DNA of 64,000 bases from Phocaeicola faecalis (GTDB taxonomy: Bacteria; Bacteroidota; Bacteroidia; Bacteroidales; Bacteroidaceae). The number at the start of each line of letters is the position of its first letter. Within the stretch, counting starts at the first letter, position 1. Below are positions 29,031 to 37,385 of this stretch, piece by piece. Both the position numbers and the translations under genes were made by a program. The notes below the pieces were generated by a model. It was not told the DNA's origin, did not search any database, and saw only the letters and a list, made by a program, of their open reading frames with translations. The DNA is taken from positions 5,223 through 69,222 of the forward strand of contig NZ_JADNRM010000009.1 in assembly GCF_021730445.1 (NCBI RefSeq). The letters run 5' to 3'.

Positions 29031-29945
29031 TTATTTCGCTTCCTTAAAAGCCATCTCCTCAGCTTCACTGATAATCTTTTCGTCGAGTTCAGAAATACCG
29101 ATTTCTTCGGATACAGTACTGATTACAGTCTCCAGCACTTCTTCTTGAGGAACCATAACTTCCTCTTGGGGAGCTTCACGCACCGATTTAGCCGCCAAGA
29201 CACTTTCCATAAAAGCACTGTTTTTTATCTTGCCCATGGCCTCATGAGCCGCCCTTTGTTGTGATTCCTTCTTTGAATAGCCGCTTCCTCTTCCGGCCGG
29301 AATACCCTCAATCAGCACTTCACTTTCAAATGTCGGGCTGAAACATTGGTCATGCGACTGGGTAATCAGTTCGAATACTATCTCAACACGGTTCTTTTGG
29401 CTCCACTCAATCAGTTTAGATTTGAAATTGACCTCTTTTCGTGAAATCTTTTCCAAATCAATATAAGGTCCGATAATACGGTGCTCCATAAAATACTTAC
29501 AGGCACGGTAGCCCCTATCCAGATAAATGGCACCGACCAATGCTTCAAACGCATTGCCACACATATAACTGTTGTGAGAAGACTGACGTGCAGAATATTT
29601 AATCAGTTTATCCAGACCAATTTCAGTAGCCAACCGATTCAAAGTTTCACGTTGGACAATCTTAGAACGAGTATTGGTAAGAAAGCCTTCACGTTTTCCT
29701 TCAAACTTCTTATAAACAATATCCGCCACTACTGCGTCTAAAATAGCATCTCCTAAAAATTCCAGACGTTCATTATTAAGCAGACGTCCCTGTTCAGACT
29801 TCACAGACGAAGATTTGTGAAGTAAAGCCTGTTCATAAATGCTGATATTCTTAGGATAAAAGCCCAGCATCTTATAAAAACGAAAATAAGACTCCTTATC
29901 CTTACGAAAAAGAAGTCTTATCCTATCTGTTATATTGCCAAACAC
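29031..29945 (-). CDS. rnc: Ribonuclease III
   Basis: 304 residues. The catalytic signature NERLEFLGDAILD is at about 58-70, with a second acidic site in GNAFEALVGAIYLD. A double-stranded RNA-binding domain spans about 174-243 (FKSKLIEWSQKNRV ... SGYSKKESQQRAAHEAM). The last 60 residues are an acidic, low-complexity extension longer than in E. coli. The enzyme processes rRNA precursors and structured mRNAs. It is the last gene of acpP-fabF-rnc and starts 2 nt after the fabF stop. Confidence 0.96.
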   Translation of the reverse strand: MFGNITDRIRLLFRKDKESYFRFYKMLGFYPKNISIYEQALLHKSSSVKSEQGRLLNNERLEFLGDAILDAVVADIVYKKFEGKREGFLTNTRSKIVQRETLNRLATEIGLDKLIKYSARQSSHNSYMCGNAFEALVGAIYLDRGYRACKYFMEHRIIGPYIDLEKISRKEVNFKSKLIEWSQKNRVEIVFELITQSHDQCFSPTFESEVLIEGIPAGRGSGYSKKESQQRAAHEAMGKIKNSAFMESVLAAKSVREAPQEEVMVPQEEVLETVISTVSEEIGISELDEKIISEAEEMAFKEAK

Positions 29946-29947
29946 GA

Positions 29948-31213
29948 TTATTCAGCGTATTTTTTCACGATTACACATGCATTGTGACCACCAAAACCGA
30001 AAGTATTGCTCAACGCAGCATTTACAGTACGTTTCTGAGCCTTATTGAACGTAAAGTTCAACTCATAATCGATGTTTTCATCGTTATCACCTTCTTCGTG
30101 GTTAATTGTCGGCGGAACAATGTCATTTTTTACAGCCAACACGCTTGCAATAGCTTCTACAGCTCCGGCAGCACCCAGCAGGTGACCTGTCATTGACTTG
30201 GTAGAGCTGATATTCAGCTTATAAGCATGTTCTCCAAATACATCTTTGATAGCTTTTGCTTCCGAAACGTCGCCTACAGGAGTAGAAGTTCCGTGAACAT
30301 TGATATAATCAATATCTTCCGGTTTCATTTCTGCATCTTCCAAAGCATTCAGCATCACTAATTTTGCTCCCAATCCTTCAGGATGAGAAGCAGTGAGGTG
30401 ATGAGCGTCAGCAGAAGCACCTACACCGGCCAGCTCTGCATAAATCTTAGCACCACGTGCTTTGGCATGTTCCAATTCTTCCAAAATCAAACATCCTGCA
30501 CCTTCACCCATGATGAAACCATCACGACTTGCGCTAAATGGACGAGAAGCATGCAGAGGATCGTCATTGCGGGTAGAAAGAGCATGCATAGCATTGAAAC
30601 CACCTACACCGGCCGGGAAGATGGCAGCTTCAGCACCACCGGCTACAATCACATTCGCTTTACCCAAACGGATATAGTTGAATGCGTCAGCGATAGCATT
30701 TGATGAAGATGCACATGCAGAAGTCGTTGTAAAGTTAGGTCCATGGAAACCATACATGATAGAAATCTGTCCGGATGCGATGTCAGCAATCATTTTCGGA
30801 ATGAAGAACGGGCTGAATTTCGGTCCGATAGTATCTTTTGTCTGAGCATAGCCCAAGACTTCTTCCTCAAAAGTATGAATACCACCGATACCTACACCAT
30901 ATATTACTCCGATTTTGTTCAGATCTTCTTTTTCGAGGTCCATTTCCGAGTCTGCAATCGCCTCTTTAGCGGCAACAATGGCATATTGTGTATACAAGTC
31001 CATCTTGCGCACTTCTTTGCGGTCGATAAAATCGGCTCCGTTGAACCCTTTTACCTCACAAGCAAACTGTGTTTTGAATTTAGACGCATCGAAATGAGTA
31101 ATAGGCCCTGCTCCGCTTACACCATTCACAAGATTCTCCCATGTTTCGGCAACAGTGTTACCAACCGGAGTAAGCGCACCAAGACCTGTTACTACAACTC
31201 TTTTTAATTCCAT
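29948..31213 (-). CDS. fabF: 3-oxoacyl-ACP synthase II (beta-ketoacyl-ACP synthase)
   Basis: 421 residues, cytoplasmic, condensing malonyl-ACP with acyl-ACP in fatty acid elongation. N-terminus RRVVVTG-like (KRVVVTGLGALTPVG). The catalytic triad is visible: Cys in TTSACASSSNAI, His in NVHGTSTPVGD, His in SSTKSMTGHLLGAAGA, and the C-terminal NTFGFGGHNA loop. Eighteen nt downstream of acpP, its substrate carrier. Confidence 0.97.
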   Translation of the reverse strand: MELKRVVVTGLGALTPVGNTVAETWENLVNGVSGAGPITHFDASKFKTQFACEVKGFNGADFIDRKEVRKMDLYTQYAIVAAKEAIADSEMDLEKEDLNKIGVIYGVGIGGIHTFEEEVLGYAQTKDTIGPKFSPFFIPKMIADIASGQISIMYGFHGPNFTTTSACASSSNAIADAFNYIRLGKANVIVAGGAEAAIFPAGVGGFNAMHALSTRNDDPLHASRPFSASRDGFIMGEGAGCLILEELEHAKARGAKIYAELAGVGASADAHHLTASHPEGLGAKLVMLNALEDAEMKPEDIDYINVHGTSTPVGDVSEAKAIKDVFGEHAYKLNISSTKSMTGHLLGAAGAVEAIASVLAVKNDIVPPTINHEEGDNDENIDYELNFTFNKAQKRTVNAALSNTFGFGGHNACVIVKKYAE

Positions 31214-31231
31214 ATTATAAAATAAGGATAA

Positions 31232-31468
31232 TTACTTAGCGTTAGCTTCAATATAAGAAACAGCGTCACCAACAGTAGCAATCTTTTCAGCCTGATCATC
31301 AGGAATAGAGATACCGAATTCTTTTTCGAATTCCATAATCAATTCTACAGTATCCAATGAGTCTGCACCCAGATCATTAGTGAAGCTAGCTTCTGTAGTA
31401 ACTTCTGATGCTTCTACACCCAATTTATCAACGATGATGTTTTTTACTCTTTCTGCAATTTCAGACAT
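31232..31468 (-). CDS. acpP: Acyl carrier protein
   Basis: 78 residues from the ATG at 31468 ([17 protein letters not shown]), the usual ACP start; an in-frame upstream start three codons earlier adds an atypical extension. The 4'-phosphopantetheine attachment Ser37 is in [16 protein letters not shown]. Highly acidic. First gene of the fatty-acid block acpP-fabF-rnc. Confidence 0.97.
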   Translation of the reverse strand: MSEIAERVKNIIVDKLGVEASEVTTEASFTNDLGADSLDTVELIMEFEKEFGISIPDDQAEKIATVGDAVSYIEANAK

Positions 31469-31520
31469 AACTTTCAAATTTTAGTTAATTAATCGAATAA
31501 TTTTATTTTCTTTGCGGTTG

Positions 31521-31552
31521 CAAAGGAATAAATATTTCTTGGGCTGCGCAAA
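31521..31552 (-). promoter_or_regulatory. acpP operon promoter
   Basis: On the minus strand TTTG (31552-31549), 20 nt, then TTCCTTTG (31528-31521), one mismatch from TAnnTTTG. It leaves a 5' leader of roughly 45 nt. Confidence 0.5.
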
Positions 31553-31620
31553 TATTCAGGCAAATAAATGCGAATTTTTGCACATTTTTTTGTTTTATGT
31601 GCACCAAAACCAGTAAAGTC

Positions 31621-32181
31621 ATGAAGAGAATCGCAATTTTAGCATCGGGAGAAGGAACGAATGCCGAGCATATTATCCGGTATTTTTCAGAAAGAGAAAC
31701 GGCAAAAGTGGTGGTTGTCATTACCAACAAGCCACAAGCCGGTGTATTGAATCGAGCTGATAGACTGGGAATTCCTACCGAATTTATTCCGGCTCAGGGT
31801 TTTACAGAAGGTAGAGCCTTGGAAGTGCTGCACCGTTATCAAACAGATTTTATCGTCTTGGCAGGTTTCCTGCTAAAGGTACCCGATGATATTTTGCATG
31901 ATTATCCGAATAAAATAGTAAATATTCATCCGGCTCTTCTTCCTAAATTCGGTGGAAAAGGAATGTATGGCAATCGTGTGCACGAAGCGGTCATCGCTGC
32001 AGCAGAAAAAGAGAGTGGAATCACCATTCATTTTATCAATGAGCATTACGACGAGGGAGATACAATCTTCCAAGCTACATGCCCGGTCATGCCCGATGAC
32101 ACTCCGGAAACTTTGGCTGCACGAGTACATGCATTGGAGTATGAGCACTTTCCACAAGTGATTGAAAGAATACTCATGTAA
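31621..32181 (+). CDS. purN: Phosphoribosylglycinamide formyltransferase
   Basis: 186 residues from the ATG at 31621 (MKRIAILASGEGTNAEHII); an upstream in-frame ATG at 31597 adds eight residues with no family counterpart. It transfers a formyl group from 10-formyl-THF to GAR in purine synthesis. Catalytic residues are visible: Asn and His in VNIHPALLPKFGG, and Asp in YDEGDTIFQ. It is divergent from acpP. Confidence 0.95.
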   Translation: MKRIAILASGEGTNAEHIIRYFSERETAKVVVVITNKPQAGVLNRADRLGIPTEFIPAQGFTEGRALEVLHRYQTDFIVLAGFLLKVPDDILHDYPNKIVNIHPALLPKFGGKGMYGNRVHEAVIAAAEKESGITIHFINEHYDEGDTIFQATCPVMPDDTPETLAARVHALEYEHFPQVIERILM

Positions 32182-32203
32182 TCCGTGCCTATGCCAATCA
32201 ATG

Positions 32204-32374
32204 GGGATGTGTCAAAACATTGCTAATGTTATCATTTTGCTAGTAGGAGCGAGGTTCGCTCGCCCGAAAGCAGCTTACTTTGTGTATTATTCCCAAGGTC
32301 GTACCCGTTGGTTCGGGCAGGCAAACCCTGCCCCTACAGTTGACGATAGGGCGTTTTAGTTTTGACACACTCCC
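32204..32374 (-). repeat. Dispersed terminal-inverted-repeat element, copy 2 (171 bp)
   Basis: Ends GGGATGTGTCAAAAC and, inverted, GGGAGTGTGTCAAAAC. Read on the minus strand it aligns with copy 1 at 9348-9498 across both ends and the core (GTAGGGGCAGGGTTTGCCTG; ACAAAGTAAGCTGCTTTCGG). It carries an extra segment of about 25 bp inside the core. It again fills the gap between two convergent genes, purN and the GH95-like gene. Confidence 0.75.
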
Positions 32375-32382
32375 ATGACAGG

Positions 32383-34662
32383 TTATTTTTTATCTTTCAA
32401 CTTCTTTCCAAAGCAGTGAATGGAAGTGTTCTGAATAGGACGAATAATCAAATCAGGTGAAGTACCTTCAGGATAGACCAACATTTCCTCGCCTTTCTGT
32501 AAATCAACTTGATAAGTATGCTCACCCAACTGCTTTACTTCCAGATGGCGCTTGCCTTTAAAGAAAGGCCGTGCGATATCCGTTACAAGGATACAAGGTT
32601 CTCCGGCCAGACTCTTAACCTGTATAAATTCTGTTTTTCCGGCTTTCCGATTGGCAGACACCTTGAAAGCCCCTTCTGTCCGCAACCCCTCAAAAGCCAC
32701 ATCTTGCCATGCATCCGGAACAGCAGGGAAAACTCTGATTTTATCTCCCCAACTCTGCAACAACATATCGTGGATGGACTGCGCACCTGACAGCGGTGTC
32801 TCAATGACCGGCCCCGATTCTCTATACAATGTATTCACACTCAAGAAGCGGCCAAACAACTTGTTCAAATAAGCCAATGCATCATTTCCTTTTCCCAATG
32901 CAGACGAGATAGAAGAGGCTCCGGTCAATGAATAACCCTGGTGGGCTCCGGTCTTCGACTGCCAGAAATGAAGAGACCTCTCAATAAGATCCACATCCTC
33001 AGGATGTTCTTTGTTTAACGTATACAATGGATAGGCTGCCAGCAGATGCGAATAATGCCGGTGCGAAAACGCATAAGGCGTATTTCGTCCGATAAACAAT
33101 CCATTTTCATCCTGCGGATAGGGAGTTAACTCTTCCAACACTGTTTTCCATTTAGGAAGCAGAGGGTCGTCAATATTCAGTCTCTCTGCCGATTGTATCA
33201 AAGTCAGACATCCCCAACGGAGTAAAGAAAGGTCAAAATTACAATCCTCAGCACTTCCATATTCAGGAGAATAAGTAGCAGGAAGATGCAGTTTTCCATC
33301 CTCTTCCTTCTGCAAGAAATGCAGGTAATAATTTACCGCCCCTTTCAGCAAAGGAAACAACTTATCGCGCAAAAGCGCATCATCCATCTTATGACGATAA
33401 ATCAACCAAAGATTATGACAAGCCCAAGTGAGCAGACCCACTTCAGCCGTTTTACTCACTCCGGGAATGCCGACCGGCTCTGTAGCGCAATAGAAGTTAC
33501 TGGTACGTCCCAGTCCCAAAGCGTCATGCCGATACGCCTCCGGAATGTTTTTCCGCAACTGTTCCACATTATTATAAAGAGCATTCTCCAAAGAAGCAGC
33601 CAAATCCAATCTGTCGGAAGCATTCAACGGCCAGTAAGTCAACTGCACGTTCAGATTCCACCAGGCATTCGGCCACGGAGTTTTGGTGAGCCACGGCCCG
33701 GTACAATCTATCAATGCCCTGTCAGCACGCGTTGCCGAAGCCAATTTATACATTTGTATCCAATAGAAATTCTCTTTCACGCCTTCGGGCAATGTCAGGA
33801 AACTGGCAGGGTAATAGGCGTTCCACCATTGACGGTGAGTCTTCTGCAATTTTTTATACCCACACTGCAACGCATCCTCCAGTTCGCTCCGGCTGATTTC
33901 ACGGGCATTGGATTCCGGGTAAGAATGGGCCAGATTCACCCACAGCACACGCTCTCCTTTTTTCACCGTTTCCTTCCAGGTAACTGCAGTTTCACCTCCT
34001 GCCTGAAGTTTTTGGTAAGACATACCTTCCTTTTCCGTCCCGGTTACTTCGGGAGCCGGATTAAGCGGATAATCTTCGGGCACTTTAATCCAATTGCCCT
34101 CTCCTTTGGCAAACAGATATCTCGGACTCTCCGAAGGAGCCGGTACCCATTCCCAACGGAAATCCTTTTCCCCGCCTTCGGTAGTGGCCTTAGTGATAAT
34201 AATCATCTTCTCACTATGCACAAAACTATGTAAATGGATTTTTCCTTTTGTGGTCACAATATCAGCAGTGGTCTCGGCATTCCATAAATCCACCCGCATC
34301 TTGCCATTCAGGATTTCACCTTGCGGATGCAAAGCAAAATGTCCGGTCAGTAAGCGTCCGATACTGAAGAGATCGTTCTTGCCCTTACGATGATCATGTA
34401 CTGCACAGTTTCCTGTTTCCAACCGAATATAATTTTGTCCCGGTTCTTTATAAATCATCAGCCCCAACATACCGTTGCCCATATAAGCTGATTCATACCA
34501 ATACTCAGGGAGTGTTTCCCACACCATGTCCTGTTTACTCATAAACTGTGGCCAATCCACATCCAGCTTGACCGACGAAGCGGCAGCACCTGTCATCGTA
34601 TACAAAGACACTACACAAACGGCAAGTATATGCCGCAAATAACACTTAATGATAGAATACAT
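32383..34662 (-). CDS. GH95-like glycosidase (alpha-L-fucosidase/alpha-L-galactosidase type)
   Basis: 759 residues with an N-terminal signal peptide (to about 28). The mid-protein (alpha/alpha)6 barrel shows the GH95 hallmarks: two Asn in WWNLNVQLTYWPLN, a candidate general acid Glu467 in TYSPEYGSAED, and RHYSHLLAAYPLYTL; a C-terminal beta domain follows (VEVKQLGE-like, VDLQKGEEML). GH95 enzymes invert terminal alpha-1,2-fucose or alpha-L-galactose. The family assignment is by motif and overall plan; divergence from typical fucosidases leaves specificity open. It has its own promoter and is separated from the PUL2 operon by 536 bp of palindromes, but points the same way and probably serves the same glycan. 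Confidence 0.75.
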   Translation of the reverse strand: MYSIIKCYLRHILAVCVVSLYTMTGAAASSVKLDVDWPQFMSKQDMVWETLPEYWYESAYMGNGMLGLMIYKEPGQNYIRLETGNCAVHDHRKGKNDLFSIGRLLTGHFALHPQGEILNGKMRVDLWNAETTADIVTTKGKIHLHSFVHSEKMIIITKATTEGGEKDFRWEWVPAPSESPRYLFAKGEGNWIKVPEDYPLNPAPEVTGTEKEGMSYQKLQAGGETAVTWKETVKKGERVLWVNLAHSYPESNAREISRSELEDALQCGYKKLQKTHRQWWNAYYPASFLTLPEGVKENFYWIQMYKLASATRADRALIDCTGPWLTKTPWPNAWWNLNVQLTYWPLNASDRLDLAASLENALYNNVEQLRKNIPEAYRHDALGLGRTSNFYCATEPVGIPGVSKTAEVGLLTWACHNLWLIYRHKMDDALLRDKLFPLLKGAVNYYLHFLQKEEDGKLHLPATYSPEYGSAEDCNFDLSLLRWGCLTLIQSAERLNIDDPLLPKWKTVLEELTPYPQDENGLFIGRNTPYAFSHRHYSHLLAAYPLYTLNKEHPEDVDLIERSLHFWQSKTGAHQGYSLTGASSISSALGKGNDALAYLNKLFGRFLSVNTLYRESGPVIETPLSGAQSIHDMLLQSWGDKIRVFPAVPDAWQDVAFEGLRTEGAFKVSANRKAGKTEFIQVKSLAGEPCILVTDIARPFFKGKRHLEVKQLGEHTYQVDLQKGEEMLVYPEGTSPDLIIRPIQNTSIHCFGKKLKDKK

Positions 34663-34718
34663 TGCTCTAATAGTTTATAAATGACGTATTTTATTTTTCT
34701 CAATAGGTTTCTCTTTGC

Positions 34719-34750
34719 CAAAGTTACAGACTTTTTTTATAAAGTCCAAA
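34719..34750 (-). promoter_or_regulatory. Promoter of the GH95-like gene
   Basis: On the minus strand TTTG (34750-34747), 20 nt, then TAACTTTG (34726-34719): an exact match to the Bacteroides consensus. The spacer is itself partly palindromic (ACTTTAT / AAAAAAAGT). Confidence 0.7.
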
Positions 34751-34767
34751 CAAAGGGAAGAGTAAGC

Positions 34768-34963
34768 CGTTTCTTAGGGTTAGCCAAGCCTTTTTAGACG
34801 GAAGATTATTACAGTCTCCGACAGCGGACCGTACAGTCCGTTACGGTGGACTGTACGGTCTACTACAACGGACTATACAGTCCATTGCCGAAGACTGTAG
34901 TAATTCGACTGACAGACAGGCATAATCGAAAGGACGAAAAGGCTTAGCCCGGCTAATGAAACG
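34768..34963. repeat. Large nested palindrome with three tandem 14-bp palindromes
   Basis: GGACCGTACAGTCC (34826), GGACTGTACGGTCT (34848) and GGACTATACAGTCC (34870) repeat at exactly 22 bp. They lie inside ATTACAGTCT (34808-34817) / AGACTGTAGTAAT (34892-34904). Outer arms CGTTTCTTAG...AAGCCTTTTTAGACG (34768-34800) and GACGAAAAGGCTTAG...GAAACG (34933-34963) are inverted copies. The whole could fold into one long structured RNA or cruciform. No gene is present. Confidence 0.75.
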
Positions 34964-35084
34964 ACTTAGGGTGTTCAAAACGCATGCAGAGGTTGAAAAC
35001 CGGAGGAGAAAACATCCGGGGACAGGTGTTTGATATGCTAAATCACCCAATAATAACTGACCCTGGAAAAAGGGATAAAAAAAG

Positions 35085-35179
35085 GGGATGTATCAAAACT
35101 TCCCTTTTATCGAAATCACCCTCGCTACAACTACCTGTGGCGAGGGTGATTTTTAGTTTATGAGAGTTTCGACACACCC
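35085..35179. repeat. Short relative of the dispersed element (copy 3) and PUL2 operon terminator
   Basis: Outer ends GGGATGTATCAAAAC and, inverted, GGGTGTGTCGAAAC match the ends of copies 1 and 2, but the GTAGGGGC core is replaced by a 12-bp stem AATCACCCTCGC / GCGAGGGTGATT (35114-35125 / 35140-35151). It lies 20 nt after the GH89 stop and probably ends the operon transcript. Confidence 0.6.
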
Positions 35180-35198
35180 TCAAGGTAATAAGAGAATA

Positions 35199-37358
35199 CT
35201 ATTCCGTAATCTTGGCATACACCTCTTTGGCGACAGCTATCACATCGCCTTCGGCCTGCGAAGAATAAGGATTAGTTTGTTTGGTCCATGGTTCCTCGAT
35301 GGCATAGAAATCTATTGCTTTCACCGGTGCACCATCCAGCTGTGCCTTTTGGCAGTCAATCCATACCTTCCAACGGTTATAATAGAAATCACGCAACAAG
35401 CCGTTCCATTCTTTGTGCGCATAGTCACGCAATCCGCCTTTGTCGGCTGCCACACGATTTCCCCACGTAGTGACCTGCACGCGTGCGTTCCACTCATACA
35501 AATCTTTTTCCTCAGGAGTCGTGCCCAAGTTACGCGCTTTCTCAATCCATGTGCCTACCTTAAACTCAGGGCGGGAAGCCAATAATTTATCCTGCAACAG
35601 AATCAGCTCGAGGAAACGTTGTGAAGCAGCCGCAAACAGTTCCTTTTCTCCTGCCTTATATGCATCTATCATAATAGGATATACCAAACGCCCTTTTTCC
35701 GCCACTGCCTGACGAACAATATCTATCAAATCATATTCAAAATTATTATTTCCCTTAAAGGCATCGGCTGCCGAAAGCATCATGCCTGCCGCACGGATTA
35801 TATCTTCCGGTTTATAATAAGGATCCATCTCGCTCCAACTGGATACCTGATAAACATCATAATCCGGCCGGCCGCAGAAGACAGATTCATGTGTTCCTTG
35901 CTGGGTGTTCTTTGCCGGACAGTTATAAATGGTATTACTCAACAGCAACCATGCATCCTGAACAGCTTTGTCGGCCTTGCCATAACGCGCCACAGTATAG
36001 TTTTTCAGCCATTCGTCTTTGTCAAACAGAACAGGACGCCAAGGCAGTTCACACAACAGTTCGAACATCACCGGATTATTTTCCGAACCTTCCATAGTCA
36101 TACCCACTCCTTTCATTGTCTTTCCGAAAGAAGACGTTTTTGCCTTATAGAACTCATCGATGACATGCTTCATCTTTCCATGCAGCCCTACATTGCCTCC
36201 ATAGTTCAACAACATACAGTAGAGCCAGTCATGCTTGCCGAAACCTTCTTTACGATACCAAGTCGATTCAGGGTCACCCCATTGAGGACGGCTCTCGGCA
36301 AAAAGGTCGAGCACTATCAAATCTCCGGCAGGAAGATTCTCAATCATCTTTTGGCGAGGATTTGCCTGCCATGCCTGAGCCACCCAGACCGCTTTCGGAT
36401 TCGCCTTTTTCATTGCCCCCCAGATAGCCTGGCCTGCAGCATTCAAATCGACACCTGCCACACTGCCTCCTTCATGGAAGGGGTCCATACTGTAAAAATC
36501 GGCCTTGCCATACAGACGACTCATCTCCTTATAATAAAGGTCGGCTATTTCATTGAAACGAGGATCTGTAGGCTGCAAGAAAGCAGGACGTCGATAACCG
36601 CACCATAAACCCGGATCGGAAACATTCAGCCCCAAACGCTCTTTGGCATTGTGAGGAACCATGCCCGAGTAGCCCGGCAATACCGGCTGGATGCCATATT
36701 CACGCATACGCTTCAAGATTTGTTTCTGTAAAGTTTCACGCTGTTTATACCAGCTGTCCGGGTTAGGACCGCCCCAACCTTCCAGGTTATTCATCAACCA
36801 CCATCCCTGAAAAGCAGGACCGGCAATAAATTCATTGATTTCGTCTTTGGTATAGCCCAGTTTGGTTAATACATTATACCACACCACATCTGCACCTACC
36901 ACTGCCAAAGGAAGGTTGATGCCATGCAATGCCATCCAGTCTATTTCCTTCTCCCAACGATTCCAATCCCAAAAGGCCATGGTATAGGAATAGGTACAAT
37001 AATTGAAGTCATAACGATACTTCAAATCTGTTTCATGACGTTCTTTCTGAGGCACGGCAGGAAGTACGGCAGGAAGTTGTGCCGTCATACCGTTCCACGA
37101 AAGTTGGACACCCGCATAGTACTTCAAGTACCAGTTCAGTCCTGTGGCAATGCTCACATAATTATTGCCGCGAATCACTACTTTATCACCTTTTTGGTCT
37201 AATTCAAAGAAATCAGTGGGCGACTTCACCTGTTCAATGACAAACTTGCGTGAGGCCCCCTTATCAATACGTTCCAGCAAACCTTGTATGGGAGAAGCCG
37301 CTTTAACAACCACTGCCAGACAGAGCATGCAAATAAGACAAATCGTTCTCATGTTCAT
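35199..37358 (-). CDS. GH89 alpha-N-acetylglucosaminidase
   Basis: 719 residues with a signal peptide (to about 20). NAGLU-type plan: a small N-terminal alpha/beta domain, a (beta/alpha)8 barrel starting YDFNYCTYSYTMAFWDWNRW, and a C-terminal helical domain. Catalytic acids are visible: Glu296 in MDPFHEGGSVAG and Glu423 in GMTMEGSENNPV, in the context of the pair described for clostridial GH89. WWLMNNLEGWGGPNPDSW is diagnostic of the family. It removes terminal alpha-linked GlcNAc, as found on gastric-type mucin (GlcNAc alpha-1,4-Gal) or in heparan. Last gene of the PUL2 operon, 27 nt after the preceding gene. Confidence 0.95.
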   Translation of the reverse strand: MNMRTICLICMLCLAVVVKAASPIQGLLERIDKGASRKFVIEQVKSPTDFFELDQKGDKVVIRGNNYVSIATGLNWYLKYYAGVQLSWNGMTAQLPAVLPAVPQKERHETDLKYRYDFNYCTYSYTMAFWDWNRWEKEIDWMALHGINLPLAVVGADVVWYNVLTKLGYTKDEINEFIAGPAFQGWWLMNNLEGWGGPNPDSWYKQRETLQKQILKRMREYGIQPVLPGYSGMVPHNAKERLGLNVSDPGLWCGYRRPAFLQPTDPRFNEIADLYYKEMSRLYGKADFYSMDPFHEGGSVAGVDLNAAGQAIWGAMKKANPKAVWVAQAWQANPRQKMIENLPAGDLIVLDLFAESRPQWGDPESTWYRKEGFGKHDWLYCMLLNYGGNVGLHGKMKHVIDEFYKAKTSSFGKTMKGVGMTMEGSENNPVMFELLCELPWRPVLFDKDEWLKNYTVARYGKADKAVQDAWLLLSNTIYNCPAKNTQQGTHESVFCGRPDYDVYQVSSWSEMDPYYKPEDIIRAAGMMLSAADAFKGNNNFEYDLIDIVRQAVAEKGRLVYPIMIDAYKAGEKELFAAASQRFLELILLQDKLLASRPEFKVGTWIEKARNLGTTPEEKDLYEWNARVQVTTWGNRVAADKGGLRDYAHKEWNGLLRDFYYNRWKVWIDCQKAQLDGAPVKAIDFYAIEEPWTKQTNPYSSQAEGDVIAVAKEVYAKITE

Positions 37359-37385
37359 TTTATGATTTAAAAGTTAATATTCTGT

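Noticed and set aside
33286..34233. Plus-strand frame of 315 codons opposite the GH95-like gene
   Set aside because: Shadow frame without a recognisable protein pattern.
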